Shown piece by piece: positions 1-6,562 of a DNA stretch of 7,347 nucleotides (position 1 is the stretch's first letter; every line of letters starts with the position of its first letter). The stretch is from assembly GCA_903903765.1 (NCBI GenBank), contig CAIVAH010000142.1, positions 1 to 7,347 of the forward strand, written 5' to 3'. The translations under genes were made by a program, and so were the position numbers. Below the pieces are notes generated by a model. It saw nothing but the letters and a program-made list of their open reading frames with translations. It did not search any database and was not told where the DNA came from. The stretch comes from an uncultured Methylococcaceae bacterium (GTDB taxonomy: Bacteria; Pseudomonadota; Gammaproteobacteria; Methylococcales; Methylomonadaceae).

Positions 1-828
1 ACAATGTTGAACGTAAAAGGCGGTGGTCCAATCATCGGTCCTGGTAAATGGGTAACTGTTACTGGTTCTATGTCATCTTTCGTTAATCCAATCACAACTT
101 TGACTGGTGAAACATTAGATTTAGAAACTTATAACTTAAGCAACACTTACTTCTGGCATGCATTCTGGTACGGTTTAGGTCTACTTTGGGTTGCATACTG
201 GGCACGTAAACCATTGTTTATCCCACGTTCTATCGCTGTTGAATCTGGTAAAGCTGATTCTTTAATTACTGCAGCTGATAAAAAAGTAACATTGGCATTT
301 GCAATTGGTACTATCGCGATTGTTGCGGCTTCTATGAGCAGCACAAACGAGAAATATCCAATTACAGTTCCATTACAAGCTGGTTTGTTACGTGGTATTA
401 AATCTATCGAATTACCTGCTCCTACTGTAGCAGTTAAAGTTGAAGATGCTAGTTACCGTGTTCCAGGTCGTGCAATGCAAATGACATTAACTATCACTAA
501 CAATGGTGATTCTCCTGTTCGTTTAGGTGAATTCAACACTGCTGGTGTTCGTTTCTTAGACTCTGCTGTTGCTCAAGACGAAACTAACTATCCTGATGAT
601 TTATTGGCTGAAGAAGGTTTAACTGTTAGTGATAACAGTGCTATCGCTCCAGGTCAATCAAGAACAGTTCAAGTAACTGCTTCTGATGCAGCATGGGAAG
701 TTTACCGTTTAGCTGATTTGATTTACGATCCAGATAGCCGTTTTGCTGGTTTGTTATTCTTCTATGACGCTGCTGGAAACCGTCAATTAGTAACAATTGA
801 TGCTCCATTAATTCCAACTTTCATCTAA
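1..828 (+). CDS. pmoB: Particulate methane monooxygenase subunit B, C-terminal part (5' end outside window)
   Basis: This is the B subunit of the copper membrane enzyme that oxidises methane to methanol. The reading frame is open from base 1 (first codon ACA, Thr), so the ATG at base 4 is an internal Met and not the start. The stretch beginning NVKGGGPIIGPGKW matches what follows the His-x-His copper ligands of known PmoB proteins. The copper-binding N-terminal cupredoxin domain should therefore lie just upstream of the window. In the 275 visible residues there are two hydrophobic helices (about 49-68 and 95-113), then the C-terminal cupredoxin-like domain (about 140-275) with VPGRAMQM, TNNGDSPVRLGEF and DPDSRFAGLLFF, ending in APLIPTFI. 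Known PmoB proteins are about 414 residues, so roughly a third is missing. Codon use is strongly biased (GGT, CGT, GCT), as expected for a very highly expressed gene and unlike sucC beside it. pmoC and pmoA are presumably upstream in the usual pmoCAB order. Confidence 0.97.
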   Translation, partial: TMLNVKGGGPIIGPGKWVTVTGSMSSFVNPITTLTGETLDLETYNLSNTYFWHAFWYGLGLLWVAYWARKPLFIPRSIAVESGKADSLITAADKKVTLAFAIGTIAIVAASMSSTNEKYPITVPLQAGLLRGIKSIELPAPTVAVKVEDASYRVPGRAMQMTLTITNNGDSPVRLGEFNTAGVRFLDSAVAQDETNYPDDLLAEEGLTVSDNSAIAPGQSRTVQVTASDAAWEVYRLADLIYDPDSRFAGLLFFYDAAGNRQLVTIDAPLIPTFI

Positions 829-837
829 TGAAAGAAT

Positions 838-860
838 AATTGACAATTTGATTGTCAATT
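838..860 (+). repeat. AT-rich perfect inverted repeat (hairpin) directly after pmoB
   Basis: Arms AATTGACAAT (838-847) and ATTGTCAATT (851-860) are exact reverse complements, giving a 10-bp stem with a 3-base TTG loop. It begins 9 bases after the pmoB stop codon and lies just before the GC-rich terminator. No T-run follows it, so it is probably not itself a terminator. A role in protecting the 3' end of the pmo mRNA or in its processing is inference. Confidence 0.6.
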
Positions 861-868
861 AGGAATTG

Positions 869-905
869 AAAACCCCCGTTACTTAGGTAGCGGGGGTTTT
901 TTTTT
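869..905 (+). terminator. Strong intrinsic (Rho-independent) terminator of the pmo operon
   Basis: AAAACCCCCG (869-878) pairs perfectly with CGGGGGTTTT (891-900). Inside this, a T-G wobble and TAC/GTA extend the stem to 14 bp around a 4-base TTAG loop (883-886). A run of nine T residues (897-905) follows. This is a textbook intrinsic terminator 40 bases after the pmoB stop, and it should insulate the pmo transcript from sucCD. Confidence 0.93.
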
Positions 906-916
906 GACTGCAATAT

Positions 917-944
917 AGTATAAGTAAAAAGGTTTACTTGTACT
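917..944 (+). repeat. Imperfect inverted repeat between the pmo terminator and sucC
   Basis: AAGTAAA (923-929) pairs with TTTACTT (933-939) across a 3-base loop. A further AGTA (917-920) pairs with TACT (941-944) beyond a small internal loop. It is the third consecutive dyad after pmoB and lies about 150 bases before the sucC start. It could be an operator for sucC or an RNA hairpin; the AT-rich sequence makes a chance origin possible. Confidence 0.35.
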
Positions 945-980
945 GACTATACAAATTAATGGGATGTTAACAAGGAAATA

Positions 981-1009
981 TTAGCATTTTGATTAAAGTT
1001 GTATAAAAT
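981..1009 (+). promoter_or_regulatory. Possible sigma-70 promoter for sucCD
   Basis: TTAGCA (981-986, 4 of 6 to the -35 consensus) is 17 bases from TAAAAT (1004-1009, 5 of 6 to the -10 consensus). A start near 1016 would leave a leader of about 78 bases before sucC. A second weak option is TTGAAT (1015-1020), 18 bases from TAATAA (1039-1044), overlapping the 12-bp palindrome ATAATATATTAT (1041-1052). The whole gap is AT-rich, so such matches are easy to find. A promoter is needed here because of the terminator upstream, but its exact place is uncertain. Confidence 0.3.
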
Positions 1010-1093
1010 GTGTTTTGAATAAGAGAATGAGTAATACCTAATAATATATTATGTGAGCTATCCAGAAAATATGGGATGGTTACGGAGTGATAA

Positions 1094-2260
1094 ATGAATA
1101 TCCATGAATATCAAGCTAAACAATTATTCAAACAATACAAAATAGCAATTCCAAATGGAAAAATAGCTATAACTCCAAAAGAGGCAGTTGAAGTTGCAAG
1201 AGAAATGGGTTGTGATGAATGGGTTGTTAAAGCGCAAGTTCATGCAGGTGGTCGTGGCAAGGTCGGTGGTGTAAAAGTTGCGAAAAACATAAATGAGGTA
1301 GAGAGCATTAGTTCAAACTTATTAGGACAGCGTATAGTCACTATCCAAACAGGCAATAACGGTTTACCCATAAATTCAGTTCTAATAGAACGTTTACATC
1401 CTATAAAGCGAGAGTTCTATTTAAGTATTTTACTTGATCGTAATATAGAGCGTGTAATCTTCATGGCTTCTGTTGCTGGTGGTATGGATATTGAGGATGT
1501 TGCTCATAAAACTCCCGAACTAATTATGACATTAGCAGTGCATCCATCAGTGGGATTACAAGGTTATCAATGTCGAAAAGTTGCATATAATTTGGGCTTA
1601 CATGGGCCACAAATTAAAGCGTTAACCCAGATTATGCAGGGGATGTATACACTGTTTATAGAAAACGACGCGACACAAATAGAAATAAATCCTCTGATAG
1701 AAACTGAAAGTGGCGAATTATTGGCATTAGATGCGAAAATAAATTTTGATGATAATGCAATTGCATTACATCCTGAAATCCTTGCAATGAAAGATCCTAG
1801 CCAAGAAGATGATAAAGAGAATTACGCTCAAAAATATGGACTCAATTATATTACTTTGGAAGGTAATATAGGATGTATGGTTAATGGTGCGGGACTGGCT
1901 ATGGCAACAATGGATATAATAAAATTAAAAGGCGGGAAGCCAGCAAACTTTCTGGATGTAGGTGGTGGAACTAATGTTGAAAAAGTATGTGAAGCGTTTA
2001 AGCTTATATTGTCAGATGAAAGTGTGAAAGCGGTACTAGTTAATATTTTTGGAGGTATTGTACAGTGTGATGTTATAGCAGCCGGTATATTACAAGCCAT
2101 TGAACAGATACATGTTAGTGTACCTGTAGTCGTTAGATTAGAAGGCACTAATGTTGAAGAGGGGCGAGCGTTATTAACTAATACTGGCTTAAATATATAT
2201 CCTGCAGAAGATTTAAACCATGCAGCAGAACAAGCAGTAGCACTAGCGGAGGCTATATGA
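1094..2260 (+). CDS. sucC: Succinyl-CoA synthetase (ADP-forming) beta subunit
   Basis: This is the nucleotide-binding subunit of succinyl-CoA synthetase (succinyl-CoA + NDP + Pi to succinate + CoA + NTP), a cytoplasmic TCA-cycle enzyme that works as an alpha-beta complex with SucD. The 388 residues equal the E. coli length. The N-terminus [11 protein letters not shown] is standard and supports this start, with GGAG (1084-1087) six bases before the ATG. The ATP-grasp domain shows Lys46, the [10 protein letters not shown] loop (50-59) and Mg ligands Asn199 in EINPL and Asp213. The C-terminal CoA-ligase domain carries [26 protein letters not shown] (317-323) and VVRLEGTN. The gene overlaps sucD by 4 bases. 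The related malate-CoA ligase MtkA of the serine cycle was considered; [10 protein letters not shown] and [11 protein letters not shown] look more like SucC, but substrate is not proved by sequence. ATA and AGA codons are common, unlike in pmoB. Confidence 0.93.
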   Translation: MNIHEYQAKQLFKQYKIAIPNGKIAITPKEAVEVAREMGCDEWVVKAQVHAGGRGKVGGVKVAKNINEVESISSNLLGQRIVTIQTGNNGLPINSVLIERLHPIKREFYLSILLDRNIERVIFMASVAGGMDIEDVAHKTPELIMTLAVHPSVGLQGYQCRKVAYNLGLHGPQIKALTQIMQGMYTLFIENDATQIEINPLIETESGELLALDAKINFDDNAIALHPEILAMKDPSQEDDKENYAQKYGLNYITLEGNIGCMVNGAGLAMATMDIIKLKGGKPANFLDVGGGTNVEKVCEAFKLILSDESVKAVLVNIFGGIVQCDVIAAGILQAIEQIHVSVPVVVRLEGTNVEEGRALLTNTGLNIYPAEDLNHAAEQAVALAEAI

Positions 2261-3123
2261 GTATTTTGATTAATAAAGATACTAAAGTAATCTGCCAGGG
2301 CTTTACTGGTAAACAAGGTACCTTTCATTCTGAACAAACTCTTGCTTATGGGACACAATTAGTTGGAGGGGCAACTCCTGAGCGAGGTGGATCAAGTCAT
2401 TTAGGTTTGCCGGTTTTTAATACCGTAGAAGAAGCTGTTAAAACAACAGGTGCAACCGCCAGTGTAATATACGTACCACCCTATTTTGCAGCAGACGCGA
2501 TCCTTGAAGCGGTTGATGCAGGAATAAAATTGATAGTTTGTATAACTGAAGGTATCCCAGTTTTACAAATGCTAAAAGTAAAAGCTGCAATGAAAGGAAC
2601 GGATGCGTTATTAATTGGTCCTAATTGTCCAGGCATTATTACCCCGGGAGAATGTAAGATCGGAATTATGCCCGGTAAAATTCATATGCCAGGTAGTATT
2701 GGTATCGTATCACGCTCGGGTACATTAACTTATGAATCTGTGCATCAAACGAGTCAGGAAGGCTTAGGACAAAGTACCTGCGTTGGGATAGGTGGCGATC
2801 CGATTCATGGGATGAATTTTATCGACGTGTTAAGCCGTTTCCAAGCCGATGACGCTACAAAAGGTATTGTGATGGTCGGTGAAATTGGCGGTGTCGAAGA
2901 AGAGGATGCCGCTGATTATATAAAAGCTTATGTAACAAAACCTGTGGTGTCTTACATCGCGGGTCAAACAGCTCCAGCGGGTAAACGTATGGGTCATGCG
3001 GGGGCAATTGTAACTGGTGGAAAAGGCACTGCCAAAGGAAAAATAGCCGCATTAAAAGCTGCTGGTATTGAAGTGTGCTCATCTCCTTCAGATATTGGCG
3101 CAGCAATGAAGGCTTGTTTTTAA
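2257..3123 (+). CDS. sucD: Succinyl-CoA synthetase alpha subunit
   Basis: This is the alpha subunit of succinyl-CoA synthetase, which binds CoA and carries the phosphohistidine intermediate. The 288 residues compare with 289 in E. coli. The N-terminal Rossmann CoA-binding domain has [10 protein letters not shown] (15-24) and [26 protein letters not shown] follows, with Cys124 at the CoA site. The catalytic His247 lies in [13 protein letters not shown]. The start ATG overlaps the sucC stop (ATGA), and GGAGG (2248-2252) sits four bases upstream inside sucC, so translation is probably coupled to give equal subunits. The genes for 2-oxoglutarate dehydrogenase (sucAB), which precede sucCD in E. 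coli, are not here; the pair stands alone behind pmoB. No clear terminator follows. Confidence 0.95.
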   Translation: MSILINKDTKVICQGFTGKQGTFHSEQTLAYGTQLVGGATPERGGSSHLGLPVFNTVEEAVKTTGATASVIYVPPYFAADAILEAVDAGIKLIVCITEGIPVLQMLKVKAAMKGTDALLIGPNCPGIITPGECKIGIMPGKIHMPGSIGIVSRSGTLTYESVHQTSQEGLGQSTCVGIGGDPIHGMNFIDVLSRFQADDATKGIVMVGEIGGVEEEDAADYIKAYVTKPVVSYIAGQTAPAGKRMGHAGAIVTGGKGTAKGKIAALKAAGIEVCSSPSDIGAAMKACF

Positions 3124-3130
3124 AGATATT

Positions 3131-3224
3131 GGTTGAATAGATGGCAAATTTATAATTTGTACGCAAGAGGTATTTGACAAAGGTTCTGTATAGGTTGAAT
3201 AAATGTTAGTTGCAAGTTTATTTG
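3131..3224 (+). repeat. Imperfect direct repeat in the sucD-miaA convergent gap
   Basis: GGTTGAATAGATG (3131-3143) recurs as GGTTGAATAAATG (3193-3205), 12 of 13 bases identical. Each copy is followed by related sequence: GCAAATTTATAATTTG at 3144-3159, and GCAAGTTTATTTG at 3212-3224 after a 6-base insertion. Between them, TTGACA (3174-3179) is a perfect -35 element, with AATAAA (3198-3203) 18 bases on as a weak -10. The rest of the 206-base gap shows no gene and no strong terminator for either converging unit. The meaning of the repeat is unknown. Confidence 0.4.
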
Positions 3225-3329
3225 ATGGAGCGTGTTTGCTAAATCAAGAAGATAATGGCAGTAATTAAGTGTAGAGATCAAATAATTCTTAATCAAATTG
3301 AGTATTCATTTCAGCATTAAGTCAGGCTT

Positions 3330-4286
3330 CTATTGATTTTTGATATAGTTAATAACTTGTGCAGCCAAGTCCACCTGACCTGTTTCAAAGTGCTGCGCAT
3401 CCGTTTCTTTTCGTAACCAAGTAAATTGGCGTTTAGCTAATTGTCGTGTAGCAATAATGGCTTTTTCTGTCATTGTTGCCATATCATCATCCCCTTGAAG
3501 ATAAGACCAAGCTTGTCGATAACCCACTGCTCTAATAGCAGGCATCTTTTCATTTAAATCGCCTCTAGCAAATAATACTTCTACCTCATCCATAAAACCT
3601 TGTTCGAGCATCAGGTGAAAGCGTCTAGCTATAATCTCGTGTAAAACTTTACGATCAGTGGGTGCAACAATTAACTTAATAAAATGGTACGGGAGGACAT
3701 CAACCTGATCAGGCATAAAAAACTCAGATAAGGCTTTGCCGCTAATCTGAAACACTTCTAATGCACGTTGCACACGTTGAGGATCATTAGGATGTATTCT
3801 GGCTGCTGCAACAGGATCAATAGCTGCAAGTCTTTGATGAAGAGTTTCTTTGCCAAAGGATTCTAATTCTAAATCTAATTGTGCTCTAATCTCAGGGTTA
3901 GCGGGTGGCAATACAGCCAAGCCATTCAGCAAGGCATTAAAATACAACATCGTGCCGCCGACCAAAATGGGTAGCTTGCCGCGAGAAATAATATCAGCCA
4001 ATAAAGCAAGAGATTGACTTCTAAATTGCCCCGTTGAATAGGATTCAGATGCATCAATAATATCAATCAGATGATGTGGAATACCACTACGTTCAGTGGG
4101 TGTTGGTTTAGCAGTGCCAATATTCATGCCTTTGTAAACTAACGCAGAGTCGACACTGATAATTTCACCGTTTAATGCGTGTGCCAATTGAACAGCTAAA
4201 GCTGACTTACCTGAAGCGGTCGGCCCCATTAATACTATAACCGGTGGTAAAGTATTTGTATTAAGCGGGGTTGATTTAATTTGCAT
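3330..4286 (-). CDS. miaA: tRNA dimethylallyltransferase (tRNA A37 prenylation)
   Basis: MiaA transfers a dimethylallyl group from dimethylallyl diphosphate to N6 of adenosine 37 in tRNAs that read UNN codons. This is the first step toward ms2i6A. The 318 residues are close to E. coli (316). Motifs in order are the P-loop GPTASGKS (21-28), DSALVYKGMNIGTAKP (46-61, with the catalytic-type Asp46), HHLID (71-75), GGTMLYF (110-116), HPNDPQRVQRALEV (165-178), then IRAVGYRQAW and RQLAKRQFTWLR near the C-terminus. An alternative Met at residue 20 would sit inside the strand that precedes the P-loop, so the start given is preferred, although no Shine-Dalgarno sequence is visible. It follows mutL on the same strand after a 144-base gap. 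hfq, which often follows miaA in gammaproteobacteria, is absent downstream, where sucD converges instead. Confidence 0.96.
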   Translation of the reverse strand: MQIKSTPLNTNTLPPVIVLMGPTASGKSALAVQLAHALNGEIISVDSALVYKGMNIGTAKPTPTERSGIPHHLIDIIDASESYSTGQFRSQSLALLADIISRGKLPILVGGTMLYFNALLNGLAVLPPANPEIRAQLDLELESFGKETLHQRLAAIDPVAAARIHPNDPQRVQRALEVFQISGKALSEFFMPDQVDVLPYHFIKLIVAPTDRKVLHEIIARRFHLMLEQGFMDEVEVLFARGDLNEKMPAIRAVGYRQAWSYLQGDDDMATMTEKAIIATRQLAKRQFTWLRKETDAQHFETGQVDLAAQVINYIKNQ

Positions 4287-4357
4287 AGGTGAGGCTGCTA
4301 TATAGTCGAAATTATCAGAGTTTAAAACTGCACAGATTGAGTAAATTACAATAATAG

Positions 4358-4400
4358 AACACGTGTTAAATTGTTATGATGCACTTAACAAATCCATAAC
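4358..4400 (-). repeat. Dyad symmetries in the mutL-miaA gap
   Basis: A perfect 10-bp palindrome AACACGTGTT lies at 4358-4367. Next to it, GTTATG (4373-4378) is the reverse complement of CATAAC (4395-4400), with a 16-base loop containing TTAAC. Read on the minus strand, ACAC before the second arm could also pair with GTGT in the palindrome, giving a longer bulged stem. The elements lie about 70-115 bases before the miaA start, so they could be an operator or leader structure for miaA. The sequence is AT-rich and the pairing is not strong. Confidence 0.35.
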
Positions 4401-4430
4401 GTGTGTGAATATCAGTTATCTACAAAATAA

Positions 4431-6290
4431 CTATTGACCACGCATAAAGAACTTATCTAAATCTTGAGTAGATAGTTCAATCCAAGTCGGTCTGCCATGA
4501 TTACATTGACCGATACGTTCAGTTTGCTCCATATCTCGTAAAAGTGCATTCATTTCATCAATACTTAAACGTCGATGTGCACGCACCGAACCATGACAAG
4601 CCATTGAAGCTAATACGGTATTCGTGTGTTCTTCAATACGTTGACTGACACCATTAACCGCTAAATCTGCCAATACATCTCTGACTAATTGTTCTTTATC
4701 GACATTGCGCAGTAGGGCAGGTGAAGCACGCAGGGTTAAGGTTTCAGGGCCTGATCGAGTAAGCTCAAAACCTAGTTGCGTGAAAAACTCTTGCTCTTGT
4801 TCGGCTAAATCAGCTTCTGCAGAGGTAACACTTAATTTAATCGGTAACAATAGAGGCTGACTAGGAATAACACCCTCAGCATGTTGTTGCTTTAAACGTT
4901 CATAGGTGATACGTTCATGTGCGGCATGGGTATCAACTAAAATAATGCCAGTAGCCGTTTCAGATAAAATATAAATATTATGCAAATGCGCAATGGCGTA
5001 GCCCAACGGAGGGGTAATAGATACGGGTTCAGATGTTAAGGGTTCGGTTGAATAGGCTGGCGTTTCTTGATACAACTTTGCATACGCCCTGATAGATTCT
5101 CCAACTGAATAGGGTATTGAACTTTGTTGCGGTGGCCTTGAATTATAACTTGATTGTCGACTATTGCCGCCCAACAATGATCCACCAGCACCAGCACCAG
5201 CACCAGCACCAGCACCAGCACCAGCACCAGCATTTATAAGTGGAGCAGATTCTAGCGGATCTACTTCAAGTACCGTAACAGTCTGCCCTGGTCTAACATT
5301 AGCTAAAGATCGATGCAGTGCAGAGTATAAAAAATCGTGGACTAATCTTCCTTCCCTAAAGCGTACTTCTGTTTTAGCGGGATGCGCATTTACATCGACT
5401 AAAGTGGGGTCTAGCGTTAGATATAAAACAAAGACCGGATGCCTGCCATTGTACAGCACATCTTGATATGCTTGCTTAACCGCATGGGACACTAGCTTAT
5501 CCTTAACAAGCCTGCCATTGACATAAAAGAATTGCATATCTTGTTGGCTACGCGAAAAGGTTGGCAAGCCTACCCAACCACTCAGTTGCAAACCCGAGGC
5601 TGAATAATCGATAGTCACCGAGTTTTTAATAAACTCAGGGCCACAAATATCTGCAACACGTTGTTCTTGCGCAGAAACTTCATGGGCTTTTCGTAAGTTT
5701 AAGATCTCTTTTTGATTATGGGTAAGTACAAAACTGATATCAAACCGACTTAAAGCCATGCGTTTAATGAGTGTCTCAATATGTGCAAACTCGGTTTTCT
5801 CGGCTTTTAAAAACTTGCGTCTAGCCGGAGTGTTATAAAACAAATCTTGCACATCAACAGTGGTACCTGGGGGGTGAGGATCGGGTTGTGGATCAAAGTT
5901 TCTTTCGGTACCATCTGCACACACAGACCATGCACATTCCGCATCGGCGGTGCGGGAGATTAAAGTCAGTCTGGCGACAGAACTAATACTAGGCAAAGCC
6001 TCGCCTCTAAAACCCATGCTGGCGACTTGTTCTAAATCTTGCAAACTAGCAATCTTGCTGGTGGCGTGTCTTGATAAAGCTAAAGGTAAATCTTCTTTAT
6101 CTATCCCGCAACCATCATCCCTAATTTTAATTAATCTGGCGCCACCTTGTTCAATATCAATAATGATTTGTTGTGCTCCCGCATCAAAACAATTCTCAAC
6201 TAATTCTTTTACGACAGAAGAAGGTCTTTCTACTACTTCGCCAGCGGCAATTTGATTAACTAATTGAATTGGCAATGAATGAATACGCAT
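4431..6290 (-). CDS. mutL: DNA mismatch repair protein MutL, endonuclease type
   Basis: MutL couples mismatch recognition by MutS to strand incision and excision. The 619 residues split into an N-terminal GHKL ATPase (about 1-335), a linker (about 336-430) and a C-terminal dimerisation domain (about 430-619). The ATPase shows IAAGEVVERP (14-23), catalytic-type Glu29 with Asn33 in KELVENCFDAGA, RDDGCGI (57-63), ATSKI (76-80), GFRGEAL (93-99), FYNTPARRKF and DVNAHPAKTEVRF. The C-terminal domain has DTHAAHERITYE (453-464), which fits the DQHA(x)2E(x)4E nuclease motif with Thr for Gln. ACHGS (564-568) and CNHGRP (596-601) complete the known metal site. QPLLLP (478-483) resembles the beta-clamp motif QPLLIP of E. 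coli MutL. The linker contains eight Ala-Gly repeats (354-369). The N-terminal motif places the start correctly; no Shine-Dalgarno is evident. It precedes miaA, as in many gammaproteobacteria. Confidence 0.97.
   Translation of the reverse strand: MRIHSLPIQLVNQIAAGEVVERPSSVVKELVENCFDAGAQQIIIDIEQGGARLIKIRDDGCGIDKEDLPLALSRHATSKIASLQDLEQVASMGFRGEALPSISSVARLTLISRTADAECAWSVCADGTERNFDPQPDPHPPGTTVDVQDLFYNTPARRKFLKAEKTEFAHIETLIKRMALSRFDISFVLTHNQKEILNLRKAHEVSAQEQRVADICGPEFIKNSVTIDYSASGLQLSGWVGLPTFSRSQQDMQFFYVNGRLVKDKLVSHAVKQAYQDVLYNGRHPVFVLYLTLDPTLVDVNAHPAKTEVRFREGRLVHDFLYSALHRSLANVRPGQTVTVLEVDPLESAPLINAGAGAGAGAGAGAGAGGSLLGGNSRQSSYNSRPPQQSSIPYSVGESIRAYAKLYQETPAYSTEPLTSEPVSITPPLGYAIAHLHNIYILSETATGIILVDTHAAHERITYERLKQQHAEGVIPSQPLLLPIKLSVTSAEADLAEQEQEFFTQLGFELTRSGPETLTLRASPALLRNVDKEQLVRDVLADLAVNGVSQRIEEHTNTVLASMACHGSVRAHRRLSIDEMNALLRDMEQTERIGQCNHGRPTWIELSTQDLDKFFMRGQ
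5183..5232 (-). repeat. Hexanucleotide microsatellite inside mutL (eight perfect copies)
   Basis: Eight perfect copies of CCAGCA (TGCTGG on the coding strand) run from 5185 to 5232, with period-6 identity extending two bases left to 5183. On the mutL strand every unit is GCT GGT, giving (Ala-Gly)8 at residues 354-369 of the interdomain linker. The codons are identical in every unit, which suggests recent expansion by replication slippage and not selection on the protein alone. Gain or loss of a unit keeps the frame and alters linker length by two residues. Confidence 0.97.
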
Positions 6291-6322
6291 TTGCAGTGAT
6301 ATTAAGCTAGATGTGTTGAGAA

Positions 6323-6328
6323 ATTATA
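6323..6328 (-). promoter_or_regulatory. Probable -10 element of the mutL promoter
   Basis: On the minus strand this is a perfect TATAAT preceded by GGG. The -35 is weak; the best match is TTTAGA, 15 bases upstream. Transcription would start near 6316, leaving a leader of about 25 bases before the mutL ATG. Its placement in the divergent gap fits a mutL-miaA transcript. Confidence 0.5.
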
Positions 6329-6331
6329 CCC

Positions 6332-6347
6332 TAGAAGATATTTTCTA
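6332..6347. promoter_or_regulatory. Imperfect 16-bp palindrome in the mutL promoter
   Basis: TAGAAGATATTTTCTA has arms TAGAAGAT and ATTTTCTA that match in 7 of 8 positions. It occupies the space between the mutL -10 element and its presumed -35 region, where a bound repressor would block transcription. No known regulator is recognised, and the AT-rich sequence leaves a chance origin possible. Confidence 0.3.
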
Positions 6348-6402
6348 AAATAAAGAAAGTGGTTATGTAAAGTAATATCAACGCTATTGTGGTAAATAAC
6401 TG

Positions 6403-6423
6403 ACAATAATTGTTAGCCTAACA
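6403..6423. promoter_or_regulatory. Two overlapping operator-like palindromes
   Basis: ACAAT-A-ATTGT (6403-6413) and TGTTAG-C-CTAACA (6411-6423) are perfect interrupted palindromes that share three bases. The second ends immediately before the TTGATA -35 candidate of the rightward gene, a position usual for an activator or repressor site. No known regulator motif is recognised. Confidence 0.4.
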
Positions 6424-6453
6424 TTGATATTAATTCGTATTTTATAAAATAAT
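6424..6453 (+). promoter_or_regulatory. Candidate sigma-70 promoter for the M41-like protein gene
   Basis: TTGATA (6424-6429, 5 of 6) is 18 bases from AATAAT (6448-6453, 5 of 6). An overlapping alternative -10 is TAAAAT (6445-6450) at 15 bases. A start near 6460 would give a leader of about 100 bases before the ATG at 6563, or about 16 bases before the upstream GTG at 6476, too short for a usual ribosome site. This is one reason to prefer the ATG. Confidence 0.45.
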
Positions 6454-6475
6454 TGTTTGGAGTACCTAAACCTAG

Positions 6476-6562
6476 GTGTTAGAATTGCCGCCTATAAATC
6501 ATTGCGCCCGCTCTGGATCTTCATGTAACGGCTTTTACTCACCCCCCATCATAGTGATTAAT
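6476..6562 (+). other. Leader segment of uncertain status upstream of the M41-like gene
   Basis: The frame of the downstream gene stays open back to a GTG at 6476, which would add 29 residues rich in Pro, Cys and Ser (for example CARSGSSCNGFYSPP). GGAG (6459-6462) lies 13 bases before that GTG, further than usual. The segment contains CCCGCTC and a C6 run and is richer in GC than the flanking AT-rich gap. It looks different in origin from both its neighbours. It may be untranslated leader, a true N-terminal extension, or the remnant of a dispersed repeat; the sequence alone does not decide. Confidence 0.35.

Noticed and set aside
4..828. Reading base 4 ATG as the start of a short complete PmoB
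   Set aside because: The frame is open to the window edge, and the residues correspond to the middle of known PmoB proteins, immediately after the copper-ligand histidines. The gene is cut by the window, not truncated in the genome as far as can be seen.
1846..2358. Long minus-strand open frame opposite the end of sucC and start of sucD
   Set aside because: It lies antisense to two clearly conserved genes, has a Ser/Thr/Pro-rich meaningless translation and no motif.
3144..3160. Small hairpin CAAATT-TAT-AATTTG after sucD as a possible terminator
   Set aside because: It has only six A-T-rich base pairs with no following T-run, so it is too weak to call a terminator.
3203..3268. A 21-codon open frame starting at ATG 3203, after TAGG and the TTGACA promoter-like element
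   Set aside because: It is short, has no recognisable product and only a weak ribosome site. Open frames of this size are expected by chance in 200 bases.
5164..5466. Plus-strand open frame encoding a Pro-Ala repeat protein, and a minus-strand Leu-Val repeat frame (5036-5233)
   Set aside because: Both are other-frame readings of the hexanucleotide repeat within mutL, whose frame is well supported by conserved motifs. Neither has a recognisable ribosome site or domain.
6416..6422. GCCTAAC matching the RYYYAAC core of integron attC sites, with GTTRRRY-like GTTGAAT at 3132 and 3194
   Set aside because: No partner core site occurs at a suitable distance in either place, there is no folded attC-like arrangement, and no integrase or cassette context.
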